From positions 7,130,001 through 7,194,000 of the forward strand of contig NZ_JADBEB010000001.1 of NCBI RefSeq assembly GCF_014874095.1: DNA of 64,000 bases. The letters run 5' to 3'. This document shows, one piece after another, positions 42,963-50,405 of this stretch. This stretch comes from Plantactinospora soyae (lineage in GTDB: Bacteria > Actinomycetota > Actinomycetes > Mycobacteriales > Micromonosporaceae). The position numbers and the translations under genes are program-made. Position 1 is the stretch's first letter; each line of letters begins with the position of its first letter. The notes beneath the pieces are model-generated. The model worked only from the letters and a program-made list of their open reading frames with translations, did no database searches and had not been told where the DNA came from.

Positions 42963-43220
42963 CTAGTAGGTGAAGGACCAGAGGAAGTAGAAACCAGGGG
43001 CGCTGGGTCCGTACTGGCGGTACTCGCAGTAGTACCAGCTCCACAAGCCGGCCTGTACACCCTCGCTGCCATAGCTGTTGCAGAACTGGCCGTCGGAGTA
43101 AACGTTACGCAACGTGCCGCCCACCGGGTCCGCAGCGGCCGGAGCGGCGCCGATCCCGAGCAGCCCGCCAAGTGCGAGCGTCACCGCTGCTACCAGGGTC
43201 GCCCATCTGTGTCCACGCAT
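42963..43220 (-). CDS. Small secreted protein
   Basis: The 85-residue protein has a clear signal peptide ('MRGHRWATLVAAVTLALGGLLGIGAAPAAA', cleavage after an Ala-rich AxA). The mature part of about 55 residues is aromatic-rich ('QFCNSYGSEGVQAGLWSWYYCEYRQYGPSAPGFYFLW') with two Cys that could form a disulfide. The function is unknown. AGGAGG lies 5-10 nt before the ATG, which fixes the start. Confidence 0.72.
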   Translation of the reverse strand: MRGHRWATLVAAVTLALGGLLGIGAAPAAADPVGGTLRNVYSDGQFCNSYGSEGVQAGLWSWYYCEYRQYGPSAPGFYFLWSFTY

Positions 43221-43501
43221 GAAGCCTCCTCTTGTTACCGTCCACAGCGCACAGACTCCCCGTCGAGCCGGGACCCGGGACATCGAAGAACGTGAAAGTA
43301 AGGCTCACACGGGTGTGCCCGTTCCGGCTCCAGACAACCGGCGGTACTCCGGCGCTGATCCGCCAGCACGATCTCCGTCGAACGGACATCCACCCTGACG
43401 GGACGGGGTCGGCTCCGGGCAGGAGTCCCGGCGCCCGCTCGGCGACGTGACAGTCGCACCGCGTGTGCGTACCCGGTGGTCGCGTGAGGCACCATGACAC
43501 G

Positions 43502-43879
43502 GTGGCTACCAGCGATTCCCGGCGGATCCTTCTGATCGACGACCTGCGTTCGTTCGTCGACGGCCGAAGTGCCGAGGTGGCCCGTACGAGCGGAGATGGA
43601 GTGGCGTTGTTGGGGCGCCAACGTACACAGCGGGTGGACGAGTTGTGGCTTGACCATGATCTTGGTGAGGACGACACGATCTGGCCGGTCGTGGAGATGC
43701 TGGAACTGGCGGCCTTCGAAGGGCATCCGTTCGATGTCGGCGTAGTCTACGTGCACTCGGCCAACCCAACCGGTGCCGCAAGGATGGCGCAGGCTCTTGG
43801 GCGCTGGGGATATCGCGTACGTGTCGTATCCGGATCGAGCGAAGTTGGCTATCTGGGTGGGCCTCCTGTCGCGCAGTGA
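43502..43879 (+). CDS. Cyclic-phosphate processing receiver domain (cREC_REC) protein
   Basis: The 125-residue protein has a receiver-like fold: 'RRILLIDDLRSFVDGRSAEVARTS' at the N-terminus with the Asp pair, and 'DELWLDHDLGEDDTIWPVVEML', the 'LDHDLG' signature of the cREC_REC family. Family members sit in cyclic-phosphate processing or CRISPR/RNA-repair-associated contexts elsewhere and are predicted to handle 2',3'-cyclic phosphates; no partner gene is adjacent here. The GTG at 43502 gives the best N-terminus. Confidence 0.7.
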   Translation: MATSDSRRILLIDDLRSFVDGRSAEVARTSGDGVALLGRQRTQRVDELWLDHDLGEDDTIWPVVEMLELAAFEGHPFDVGVVYVHSANPTGAARMAQALGRWGYRVRVVSGSSEVGYLGGPPVAQ

Positions 43880-44048
43880 TCGGCCGGGTACCCCTCTGCC
43901 GTCATGTTCGGGTCACGGATGGATCCCGGCGTGTGAGTTCACCGGGTGAAAGGGCTCTGCGGCCCGGTCAGGGCGACGTCGGCCCGCGCGGACGCGGGTC
44001 GACGAACCCGCGACGCGCTTACCTGACGATCGAGTGGCCGATCACTCT

Positions 44049-44828
44049 TCACAGCTGCCGGACGCGCAGTACGCCGGTCAGCATCGGAAGGGTGAACTGG
44101 TCCCTTGTGGTCTCCGGGCTGCTCGCGAGAAAGGCGCGGATTCGACCGAGTCCGGCCTCCCGTTCCTGTTCTGGCATGACCAGCATCCCCGCGCGTGTCG
44201 CGATCGTCGCGACGAGGGAGTCGGCGGTGCGACGCTGCCCGTGCGGGAACTCGGCCTGCTCCGGCGAGCCGAACTGGGCGACCAGGCCAACGTCCGGAAG
44301 GTGCAAGCCTGCCGTCGCGGCGCGCCAGTTGCTGAGCGTGTCACGCGGGCCGATGGCCGCGGCCCCGCTGACCCGCTCCAGTCCGGCAACCCAGTCGACC
44401 CGGTCGTCCATGACGTTCCACAGTCCGGCCAGGATGCCGCCGGGCGCGAGGACCCTGGCTATCTCGGGCCCCGCAACGGCCATGTCGAACCAGTGCAGGG
44501 CGTTCCCGGCCAGCACCGCATCGACGGACGCGTCCGGCAGTGGTATCGCCTCGGCTCCACCCGGCAGGGCACGGACAGCCGGCAGGGCACGGCGCAGCTC
44601 GGTCAGCATCGCCGGGTCGGGTTCGACCGCGGTGACGTCGACGCCCAGCGCGACCAGTGTGCCAGTTAGTTTGCCGGTTCCGGCGCCGAGGTCCAGCACT
44701 CGCGGGCCGGGCGCGGGCTCCAGCGCCCAGTGCACCGCTGCCGGCGCGTAGTCCGGGCGGTGCTCGGCGTACGCAACCGCCGCTGAGCCGAACGACGAGG
44801 CGTGACGCAGCCGCGCGTCCTGTTCCAT
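44049..44828 (-). CDS. Class I SAM-dependent methyltransferase
   Basis: The 259-residue protein has 'ASSFGSAAVAYAEHRPDYAP' at its N-terminus, common in UbiE-like methyltransferases. SAM motif I is 'VLDLGAGTGKLTGTL' and an acidic 'VTAVEPDPAML' follows, then 'EAIPLPDASVDAVLAGNALHWFD' and 'EIARVLAPGGILAGLWNVMDD'. This group methylates small molecules of unknown identity. There is no operon partner: the next upstream gene is a remnant. Confidence 0.87.
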   Translation of the reverse strand: MEQDARLRHASSFGSAAVAYAEHRPDYAPAAVHWALEPAPGPRVLDLGAGTGKLTGTLVALGVDVTAVEPDPAMLTELRRALPAVRALPGGAEAIPLPDASVDAVLAGNALHWFDMAVAGPEIARVLAPGGILAGLWNVMDDRVDWVAGLERVSGAAAIGPRDTLSNWRAATAGLHLPDVGLVAQFGSPEQAEFPHGQRRTADSLVATIATRAGMLVMPEQEREAGLGRIRAFLASSPETTRDQFTLPMLTGVLRVRQL

Positions 44829-44949
44829 GTGGTTACCCCTATCTGTGCCGCAGGTACCTCTACCGCTGCAATGAGATCACGGTTCTCGTCACAACCTGAC
44901 GGCGTCGACCAGATGATGGCGGCCGTCGCCGGCCGCGTACGAACAGCAG

Positions 44950-45260
44950 CTACAGCTCGGGGCTGAGCGAGCCGTACAGCAAGTCGGCCGCCTCCTCCAC
45001 CGGTAGGTCCCGCCCGTACGCCCGGCTTACCGACACGCGCCTTGACCGCCCCCTGTGTGAGGCGAGATACCGGGGGATTGTCGTGGGCTCCGGCGCGGCG
45101 ACCCCGGGGGCGCTCGCGGACGCCCCGTCCAAGGTCCTGCCCATCGGCGCAACCCGCCCTCGAACCGATGTTCGTACCCGCGACGTATCAGGCGGTATGT
45201 CCAGGTCCTCGCGCGCGTCTGCCCCGAGCGCGCCTTCTGCGCCCGCTTGACAACCTCCAT
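44950..45260 (-). pseudogene. Possible degenerate TetR regulator gene
   Basis: The minus strand between the methyltransferase gene and the operator at 45263-45279 has no single intact frame. A frame starting at 45260, next to the operator, runs 77 residues ('MEVVKRAQKARSGQTRARTW'). A different frame ends 'GRDLPVEEAADLLYGSLSPEL', which resembles the C-terminal helix region of TetR proteins ('LAADLLYGPLYYRLL'). After its stop the frame continues 'LLFVRGRR', as an uninterrupted TetR would. I infer a frameshifted, stop-containing remnant of the gene that once used the adjacent operator. Confidence is low. Confidence 0.35.
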
Positions 45261-45262
45261 GA

Positions 45263-45305
45263 CTAGAGTTTAACTCTAGACTCAGTCACTAGAAGTGAAC
45301 TCTAA
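45263..45305. promoter_or_regulatory. Paired palindromic operator before the monooxygenase gene
   Basis: CTAGAGTT-T-AACTCTAG (45263-45279) is a perfect palindrome. A second, imperfect copy begins at 45289 (CTAGAAGTGAACTCTAA), 26 bp further on. Both lie 17-59 bp before the monooxygenase start. They suit a TetR or MarR dimer pair, and the adjacent regulator gene appears decayed. Confidence 0.65.
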
Positions 45306-45321
45306 AGAATGGGTCTAAGTC

Positions 45322-45612
45322 ATGGCGCTCATCAGCATCACCCGTTTTCAGGCCGATCCCGCCGACGCAGCGCAGGTTCGAGCCCAGCACGCTGCTCTGG
45401 TCACCGCGATCAGGGCCGCGCTGCCCGGCCTCACCGAGGCACGCCTCGGTCGGCTCGACGACGGGACGTGGGTCGGCATCTGGCGCTGGGATTCTGCTGC
45501 CAGCCTCCGGTCGGCCCGCCAGGCCGTGCCCGGCACCGCCGCGGCCACCGAGGCGTTCGCGCTGGTGCGCGACGTCACCGCCGAGGACATCGAGGTCCTG
45601 GCCGAGCTCTGA
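45322..45612 (+). CDS. Antibiotic biosynthesis monooxygenase (ABM) domain protein
   Basis: The 96-residue protein is a single ABM-type ferredoxin-like domain: 'ISITRFQADPADAAQVRAQH', 'LPGLTEARLGRLDDGTWVGIWRWDSAASLRSA', 'ATEAFALVRDVTAEDIEVLAEL'. Family members are cofactor-less monooxygenases of polyketide or quinone substrates or heme oxygenases, as dimers. It is preceded by a clear palindromic operator pair and followed by a decayed ABC transporter gene, so it is a survivor of a larger inducible module. Confidence 0.82.
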   Translation: MALISITRFQADPADAAQVRAQHAALVTAIRAALPGLTEARLGRLDDGTWVGIWRWDSAASLRSARQAVPGTAAATEAFALVRDVTAEDIEVLAEL

Positions 45613-45670
45613 CCACGCCTGCCCCGGCCCCGGGAGTCCGGGGCCGGGTTCGCCTCATCGAGGAGATGAC

Positions 45671-46044
45671 ATGATCGAGATTGACGCGCTGACCAAGGTG
45701 TACGGCTCGGCGCAGGTCCCGGCACGCGATCGGCGGTTCCTGGTTCCTGCAGTACGCCGCCCTGGTGATGGTGGCCGACCTCATCGCTCGTCCCGGGCCG
45801 CCAGGTCGTCGCCGTTGTCTCGGCCCTGCCCACCGCGCTGGCCGTGCCGGCCACCGGCACAACAGGCATCATCCTCCAGGGCGGCAGCATGCCCTTCGAC
45901 GCGCAGGTGGTCGTGCCACTGGCCGCCATCGTGGTCGGCACCTGCGGACTGGCTCAGGTCCTGTGCGGACTGACTCTGGTGTTCAAACGCATCGAGATCG
46001 TCACGCAGCTGTCCGTGGCACTCTCGGCCGCCACTGGAAACGTG
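45671..46044 (+). pseudogene. Decayed ABC transporter (ATPase start and permease fragment)
   Basis: The reading frame opens 'MIEIDALTKVYGSAQV', the N-terminus of an ABC exporter ATPase, then loses all homology after 16 residues. A second piece, in another frame ('GSWFLQYAALVMVADLI'), resembles a membrane segment. A third, from about 45809 ('VVAVVSALPTALAVPATGTTGIILQGGSMPFDAQVVVPLAAIVVGTCGLAQVLCGLTLVFKRIEIVT'), resembles permease helices. A large internal deletion with frameshift best explains this. The downstream part of the reading frame runs into the end of the SGNH hydrolase gene on the other strand. Confidence 0.6.
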
Positions 46045-46124
46045 GAGATCACAATGGCATCGGACACCGTGACCCTGCGACCGGTCGGAGCGCAGCTGAC
46101 CGGCTCGACCGACCGCGAGCCCGG

Positions 46125-47018
46125 TCAGCCGTTCAGGGTCGCGAGCAGGGCGCTGGCCATGCCCTGCTCGCCTCGGGCGTTCGGGTGGAAGGGAGCGGCC
46201 GAGTTCTGTGGTACGAGCCCTTCGACCCACCGGGTGCCGCTGCTCTTGCAGGCGTCCCGGCCGATCGACGGGGTGTAGACGTCAGCGTAGGTGGCGCCGT
46301 TCGCGGTCGCGGTGCCGGCCAGCATCGCGTTGAGCGACTTGGCGATGCCGCGCAGGTAGGGCACGTCCTGGTAGGCGATCGGGACCACGGGCCAGCAGCC
46401 GTATCCGGTGTCCGGCAGGATCGCCGGGTACCCGAGCACTACGACCCGCGCGCCCGGCGCGGCCTGGCGGACCGCCTGCAGCACGGTGGTCACCTTCGGT
46501 GCGGCAGCGGCGATCCGGGCCTGCAACTGGTCGGTGCCTCCGGCGGTGTACCGGTTTTTGCACGGCGATCCGAGCGGACTGCTGAGGCTCGCCTCCGCGC
46601 AGGCGCTGATGATGCCGGAGAAGCCGATGTCGTTGCCGCCGATCTGCACCGTCACCAGCGCCGTGTTTGGCGTGACCGCGCTGAGCTGCGGTGGCACCGT
46701 GATGCCCAACTGACCGCTGCCACCGTAAAGGATGTCGTCCGTGGTAGCGCCGGAGCAGCTCACGTCGGCGAACGAGGACGAGCCGGCGGACGCCGCGACC
46801 AGTGACGGGTAGTTTCGGCTCGACCGTAGGCAGTTCAGGTCGACCTGGGTGGGAATCAGCGGACCCGCGGTGTACGAATCGCCCAGCGCAACGTAGCGGC
46901 CGGCGGGTACCGCGGCATTTGCGGGTGTGGCGACGGCGAGCAGCACGCCGGCGGTGGCCACGGCGAGTGCGGCCAGCCGGGTGGCCGCTCGCAGGAGCCG
47001 CAGGCGGGGACGGGTCAT
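46125..47018 (-). CDS. Secreted SGNH/GDSL hydrolase (lipase-type)
   Basis: The 297-residue protein has a signal peptide ('RLLRAATRLAALAVATAGVLLAVATPANA', residues 7-35). The SGNH blocks follow: 'YVALGDSYTAGPL' (nucleophile Ser48), 'LVTVQIGGNDIGF' (block III GGND) and 'APFHPNARGEQGMA' (Asp/His block V; the usual Asp is replaced here by F-H context 'PFHP'). Six Cys suggest three disulfides, as in Streptomyces lipases of this type. It probably hydrolyses lipid or polysaccharide esters outside the cell. The ATG at 47018 has GGGAGGCG upstream. Confidence 0.9.
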   Translation of the reverse strand: MTRPRLRLLRAATRLAALAVATAGVLLAVATPANAAVPAGRYVALGDSYTAGPLIPTQVDLNCLRSSRNYPSLVAASAGSSSFADVSCSGATTDDILYGGSGQLGITVPPQLSAVTPNTALVTVQIGGNDIGFSGIISACAEASLSSPLGSPCKNRYTAGGTDQLQARIAAAAPKVTTVLQAVRQAAPGARVVVLGYPAILPDTGYGCWPVVPIAYQDVPYLRGIAKSLNAMLAGTATANGATYADVYTPSIGRDACKSSGTRWVEGLVPQNSAAPFHPNARGEQGMASALLATLNG

Positions 47019-47268
47019 GACGCCTCCCAGAGGGATCACGTTGCAGGTGGTGCCGAGATCCTGTCGCCACCGACGCCGGACGTCAATATGGATGGCTCTC
47101 ACTAAATGTCGTTCCGAGGTGTGGAGTTGGAGGGTGCACGGCCGGTCTTGACCAACCCGGTACCGTCCCCCACCACCTGAGGACGGAACGCCGATCCGCA
47201 GTTATGCGTCGTACACGGCGTTTGCGGTGTCGCCGCCACAGGCGCACCAGTTGTCGACCCCGAAGCAG

Positions 47269-47808
47269 TCAAACGGTGGTCACCGGCCGAGGCCGGCCAA
47301 CCGTCGTCCAGTCGGTAGGTGCGGGTGGAACGAGTTCACCGGCTTCGTGGCGGCCGAGCCGTCGAAGGATCTCAGGCAGGTCCGAGGCAGGAAAACAGAC
47401 CTGCAGCAGCCGCATCGCGAAGCTCGATGGTTCGGCCTCGTCGAACATCGCCAGGTCCATCGGTCTGACCTTGACGTCCCAGGCATGCGGAGCAGCCCAG
47501 TGCGTCATCCGCACGTAGAACGCGTCACGCGGTCCGGCCTGTGCGATGGCGGTGAGGAACCGGAGGCCGTCCTGGATGGGAAAGTCAATGAAGGCCCACC
47601 CCTTGCGGGACTGTACGTACTCGACCATGTGCGGCAACAGGTTCACCCAGTCCGCGTTGCTCTCACCGGCATCCTGGCAGCTGGTGAGAGTCTTGAACCC
47701 GGTGCGCCAGAGTGCCTCGACCAGCGGCGCCAGCATCTCGTCGATTTCGGCGCACCGGTCACCAACCCGGACGACACGAACCGGGTGAACATTGGTCGGG
47801 TCTGTCAT
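47269..47808 (-). CDS. Hypothetical protein, conserved-looking
   Basis: The 179-residue protein starts 'MTDPTNVHPVRVVRVGDRCAEIDEMLAPLVEALWRTGFKTLTSCQDAGESNADW' and continues with 'FIDFPIQDGLRFLTAIAQAGP', 'DVKVRPMDLAMFDEAEPSSFAMRLLQVCFPASDLPEILRRL'. No catalytic motif is recognised; Cys and Asp in 'SCQDAGESNADW' could be functional. The ATG at 47808 is preferred because the longer frame upstream is Arg/Pro-rich. It may share a transcript with the small gene upstream at 47958. Confidence 0.65.
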   Translation of the reverse strand: MTDPTNVHPVRVVRVGDRCAEIDEMLAPLVEALWRTGFKTLTSCQDAGESNADWVNLLPHMVEYVQSRKGWAFIDFPIQDGLRFLTAIAQAGPRDAFYVRMTHWAAPHAWDVKVRPMDLAMFDEAEPSSFAMRLLQVCFPASDLPEILRRLGRHEAGELVPPAPTDWTTVGRPRPVTTV

Positions 47809-47957
47809 TCGGAGCAGGTTACCTGACCGTCTACTGCCTGGAGGGTCGCGGCGGCGTCCGTTGTTCGGCCAGGAGCGGACGCCGAACCCAACTGCTGACT
47901 GTGACGGTGCAGAGTGCGTCTGCTGGAGATGCTGGTTGGACGATGTGGACGTTGGCG

Positions 47958-48191
47958 TCACCACCAGAGCCACTGGGCGTTGTGGCGATGCTGCCGGATG
48001 GTGGGGATGGTGTCCACGACCCCGTCGCCGCGATACTCCTTGGAGGCATTTCGGCACGCGACTCGTGCTGCTTGACGTTCCCTGCCGGCCCAGACGTGAT
48101 CGATGAACCAGCGGGGCGGGCCACCTCCGCCGACGAGGAAGCGCAGGCCGGTTCGCGGATGATGCGGACCGTCTTTGTCCGTACGAGACAT
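47958..48191 (-). CDS. Small conserved hypothetical protein
   Basis: The 77-residue protein starts 'MSRTDKDGPHHPRTGLRFLV' and ends 'DTIPTIRQHRHNAQWLWW'. This pattern (MSRTDKD at one end, RQHRH..WLWW at the other) occurs in many actinobacterial hypothetical proteins. It has no signal peptide or helix and no known function. GGGG precedes the ATG at a suitable distance. Confidence 0.55.
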   Translation of the reverse strand: MSRTDKDGPHHPRTGLRFLVGGGGPPRWFIDHVWAGRERQAARVACRNASKEYRGDGVVDTIPTIRQHRHNAQWLWW

Positions 48192-48670
48192 GGTTGACCC
48201 CTTCCGGGGCCGCGAATGCGGCCACTAAAGGGGGTGGAACGCGGCGCTCATTGCTGCACGGGGGTCGATCACGACTCGCAGGATAGACCAGGCGTCCACA
48301 TCTCGGCACCTCCCGACGTCGACCAGGGCGGACGGCCGGTCACCGGGCGCGACGGCTCCCCGCCGAGCACCCTCACCCGGACGGCGACAGAAGAAGCCAA
48401 GCCGAATGAGGCAATCGCAATTCGGGCTTTCCAGCTTTCTGACGAACGGCCTCGCCCCACCAAGGTGCTTATCTACGTAATCACCTTGCCTGGCTAGACG
48501 GGCGCGCACTGTTAGCGGCAGGGATACTCGCGGCGGTTGTCGAGCGCGGCGATTACGTCTCGCCACTCGATCCTGGTGACGCGATTCCGGAAATACCCGG
48601 GTGGTGCCTCGGCCAGGCCGTCATGGACGTCGTTCCTACCGACGCGTCGGGCTCGCCTAGACTGCGCCAA
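48192..48670. other. Region without an intact gene
   Basis: No intact gene is seen here. The + strand frame that carries the GNAT remnant and the XRE regulator is open from 48443 and reads 'YLRNHLAWLDGRALLAAGIL' then 'VERGDYVSPLDPGDAIPEIPGW'. This looks protein-like but has no start codon and no recognised family, so it may be an older coding remnant. Confidence 0.35.
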
Positions 48671-48900
48671 GTGATCGTGCGCAGGGCCGGCATGGCGGAC
48701 GTGGCGGTGCTCGCTGAGCTACGCGGCATCGACGGAGACAAGCTCAGGGCGTACGCGGGTTGGGTGGCCGCCCACGCGGAGACGCACCTGCCGTTCGTCG
48801 CCGAGATCGACGGGCACGTGGTCGGCGCCGCCTGGCTTCTCGTCACGGAACGGCTGCCCAGCAACGAGTCGCTGCGGCAGCCGGTTCCGGGCGGCCAGCC
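48671..48900 (+). pseudogene. Truncated GNAT acetyltransferase gene
   Basis: The frame from GTG 48671 reads 'IVRRAGMADVAVLAELRGID' and 'THLPFVAEIDGHVVGAAWLLVTERLPS', the N-terminal half of a GNAT acetyltransferase (strands 1-3). It then loses homology before the acetyl-CoA P-loop (Q/RxxGxG/A). The frame continues open through the next gene. A TAGACT box at 48658-48663, 7 nt before the GTG, shows the intact gene had its own leaderless promoter. A deletion has joined the stump to the DNA upstream of the XRE gene. Confidence 0.65.
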
Positions 48901-48982
48901 GGCCCGCAGCAACGTCAGCCGTCCCGGCGAGGCAGGCGTCGACCTTTCAACCTCTGTAGTCGGCCGGAGCGCCGGCCGGCTG

Positions 48983-49002
48983 GTGGTACGGGCATGTACC
49001 AC
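48983..49002. promoter_or_regulatory. Inverted repeat upstream of the XRE regulator gene
   Basis: GTGGTAC (48983-48989) and GTACCAC (48996-49002) are a perfect 7-bp inverted repeat around GGGCAT, 32-51 bp before the XRE start. It is a candidate autoregulatory site. Confidence 0.5.
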
Positions 49003-49033
49003 AACCGGCGGGCGAGCGGGATACCGTCCGGTC

Positions 49034-50242
49034 ATGACGCCACGACCGAGCGGTGACCCCGGCATCGGCGAGCGCATCCGGGCACGCCGCCTGCTTCGTA
49101 GCTGGAGCATCCGGTACGCCGCCAGCCGCGCCGGCATCTCGCACGCCACCTGGAGCCGGATCGAGCGGGGCAGGCAGGCTGCCGACAACCGCTTCACGCT
49201 GGCCGACATCGCGGCGGCGCTGGACTGCGCGCCGGCGGAGCTGACCGGTGTACCGGTACCGGCGGCTGATCGGGACGTGGTGGCCGCGCACGCCGAGGTA
49301 CACGCCATCCGGCAGGCTCTGGTCGACACCGACCTGTCCGAACCGGGCGCCCGGCCCTCGACCTCGGTCACCGAGCTGGCTCGTACGGTCGCACTGGTCG
49401 ACACGTTGCGGCAGGCGTGCGATTACGCCGGTGCCGCCCGCCTCATGCCGAACCTGCTGCGTGACCTGCACGCGGAGACCGCCGGCCCGGACCGCGCAGT
49501 CGCGTTGCGGTTGCTCTGCGACGTCACGTTCATCGCCTCGTCGGTACTGCGCAATCTCGGCCGCCCGGCCGACGCGTGGCTGGGCGCCGAGCGCTGCCGG
49601 GACGCAGCCGAGGCCACCGACGACGTGACGCTTCGGGGATACGCCGCCTACGCGCGTGCCTCCGCGGCCGCCGCCTGCGGCTCCTACCAGCGGGGACTCG
49701 CTCTGGCCGAACGGGCAGTGGACGAGTTGCGCGGGCACACCGGCCAGGCAGGCGTCGGCGAGGTGCGCGGCTCGTTACTGCTGATCTGCGCGCTGGCCAG
49801 CCGCGGCCGGGGACGCCTGGACGACAGCCGGGCCTGGTCGGCCGAGGCAGCCGAGCTGGCCGGCCGCACCGGCGAGACCTCCACGATGGGGCTGTACTTC
49901 GGTCCGACCAACGTCGCCATCTGGCAGATCGGTATCGAGGCGGACGGCGGCGATCCGGGCCAGGCCGCACAGATCGCCCGGGCCACGAACCCGGCGGCCA
50001 TCCCGGTCGGCTTCCGGCAGGTGTTCTACTACGCCGACACCGCGCGGGCCCTGACCCGACTGCGTGGCCGGGACCGTGAGGCGATCCGCTTCCTGCTCAC
50101 CGCTGAACGGGTGGCGCCCCAGCACGTACACACCTCGGCCCTGGCCCACGAGACCACCCGGGCCCTGCTGGACCGCTCGAACCGCCGCGCCGGCGGCACG
50201 GAACTCCGTGGCTTGGCCGAGCGCCTACAGATCACGGCCTGA
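49034..50242 (+). CDS. XRE helix-turn-helix regulator with TPR-like C-terminus
   Basis: The 402-residue protein begins with a Cro/CI-type helix-turn-helix ('GIGERIRARRLLRSWSIRYAASRAGISHATWSRIERGRQAADNRFTLADIAAALDC', about 10-65). A helical, TPR-like C-terminus of about 300 residues follows ('VDTLRQACDYAGAARLMPNLLRDL', 'GRPADAWLGAERCRDAAEAT'), typical of actinobacterial XRE-family sensors that bind peptides or small ligands. TACCGT (49022-49027) stands 6 nt before the ATG at 49034 and no ribosome site is present. The upstream frame is open but belongs to a GNAT remnant. The gene downstream is an S9 peptidase. Confidence 0.87.
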   Translation: MTPRPSGDPGIGERIRARRLLRSWSIRYAASRAGISHATWSRIERGRQAADNRFTLADIAAALDCAPAELTGVPVPAADRDVVAAHAEVHAIRQALVDTDLSEPGARPSTSVTELARTVALVDTLRQACDYAGAARLMPNLLRDLHAETAGPDRAVALRLLCDVTFIASSVLRNLGRPADAWLGAERCRDAAEATDDVTLRGYAAYARASAAAACGSYQRGLALAERAVDELRGHTGQAGVGEVRGSLLLICALASRGRGRLDDSRAWSAEAAELAGRTGETSTMGLYFGPTNVAIWQIGIEADGGDPGQAAQIARATNPAAIPVGFRQVFYYADTARALTRLRGRDREAIRFLLTAERVAPQHVHTSALAHETTRALLDRSNRRAGGTELRGLAERLQITA

Positions 50243-50405
50243 CCGCGACCGCCCCCGCTAGCCGAGCTGGGCGGCGGGTCTCCGGCCCGCCGAACCGGGA
50301 AGGGCACCGGCTCGCGCCGGTGGTTCGTTCGGCTCGGCGCATTCTCGGTATGCTGCCGTCGTCGATCTATGCTGCGGGCCCGGCTTCTACGGCGAAGGAT
50401 CATCC

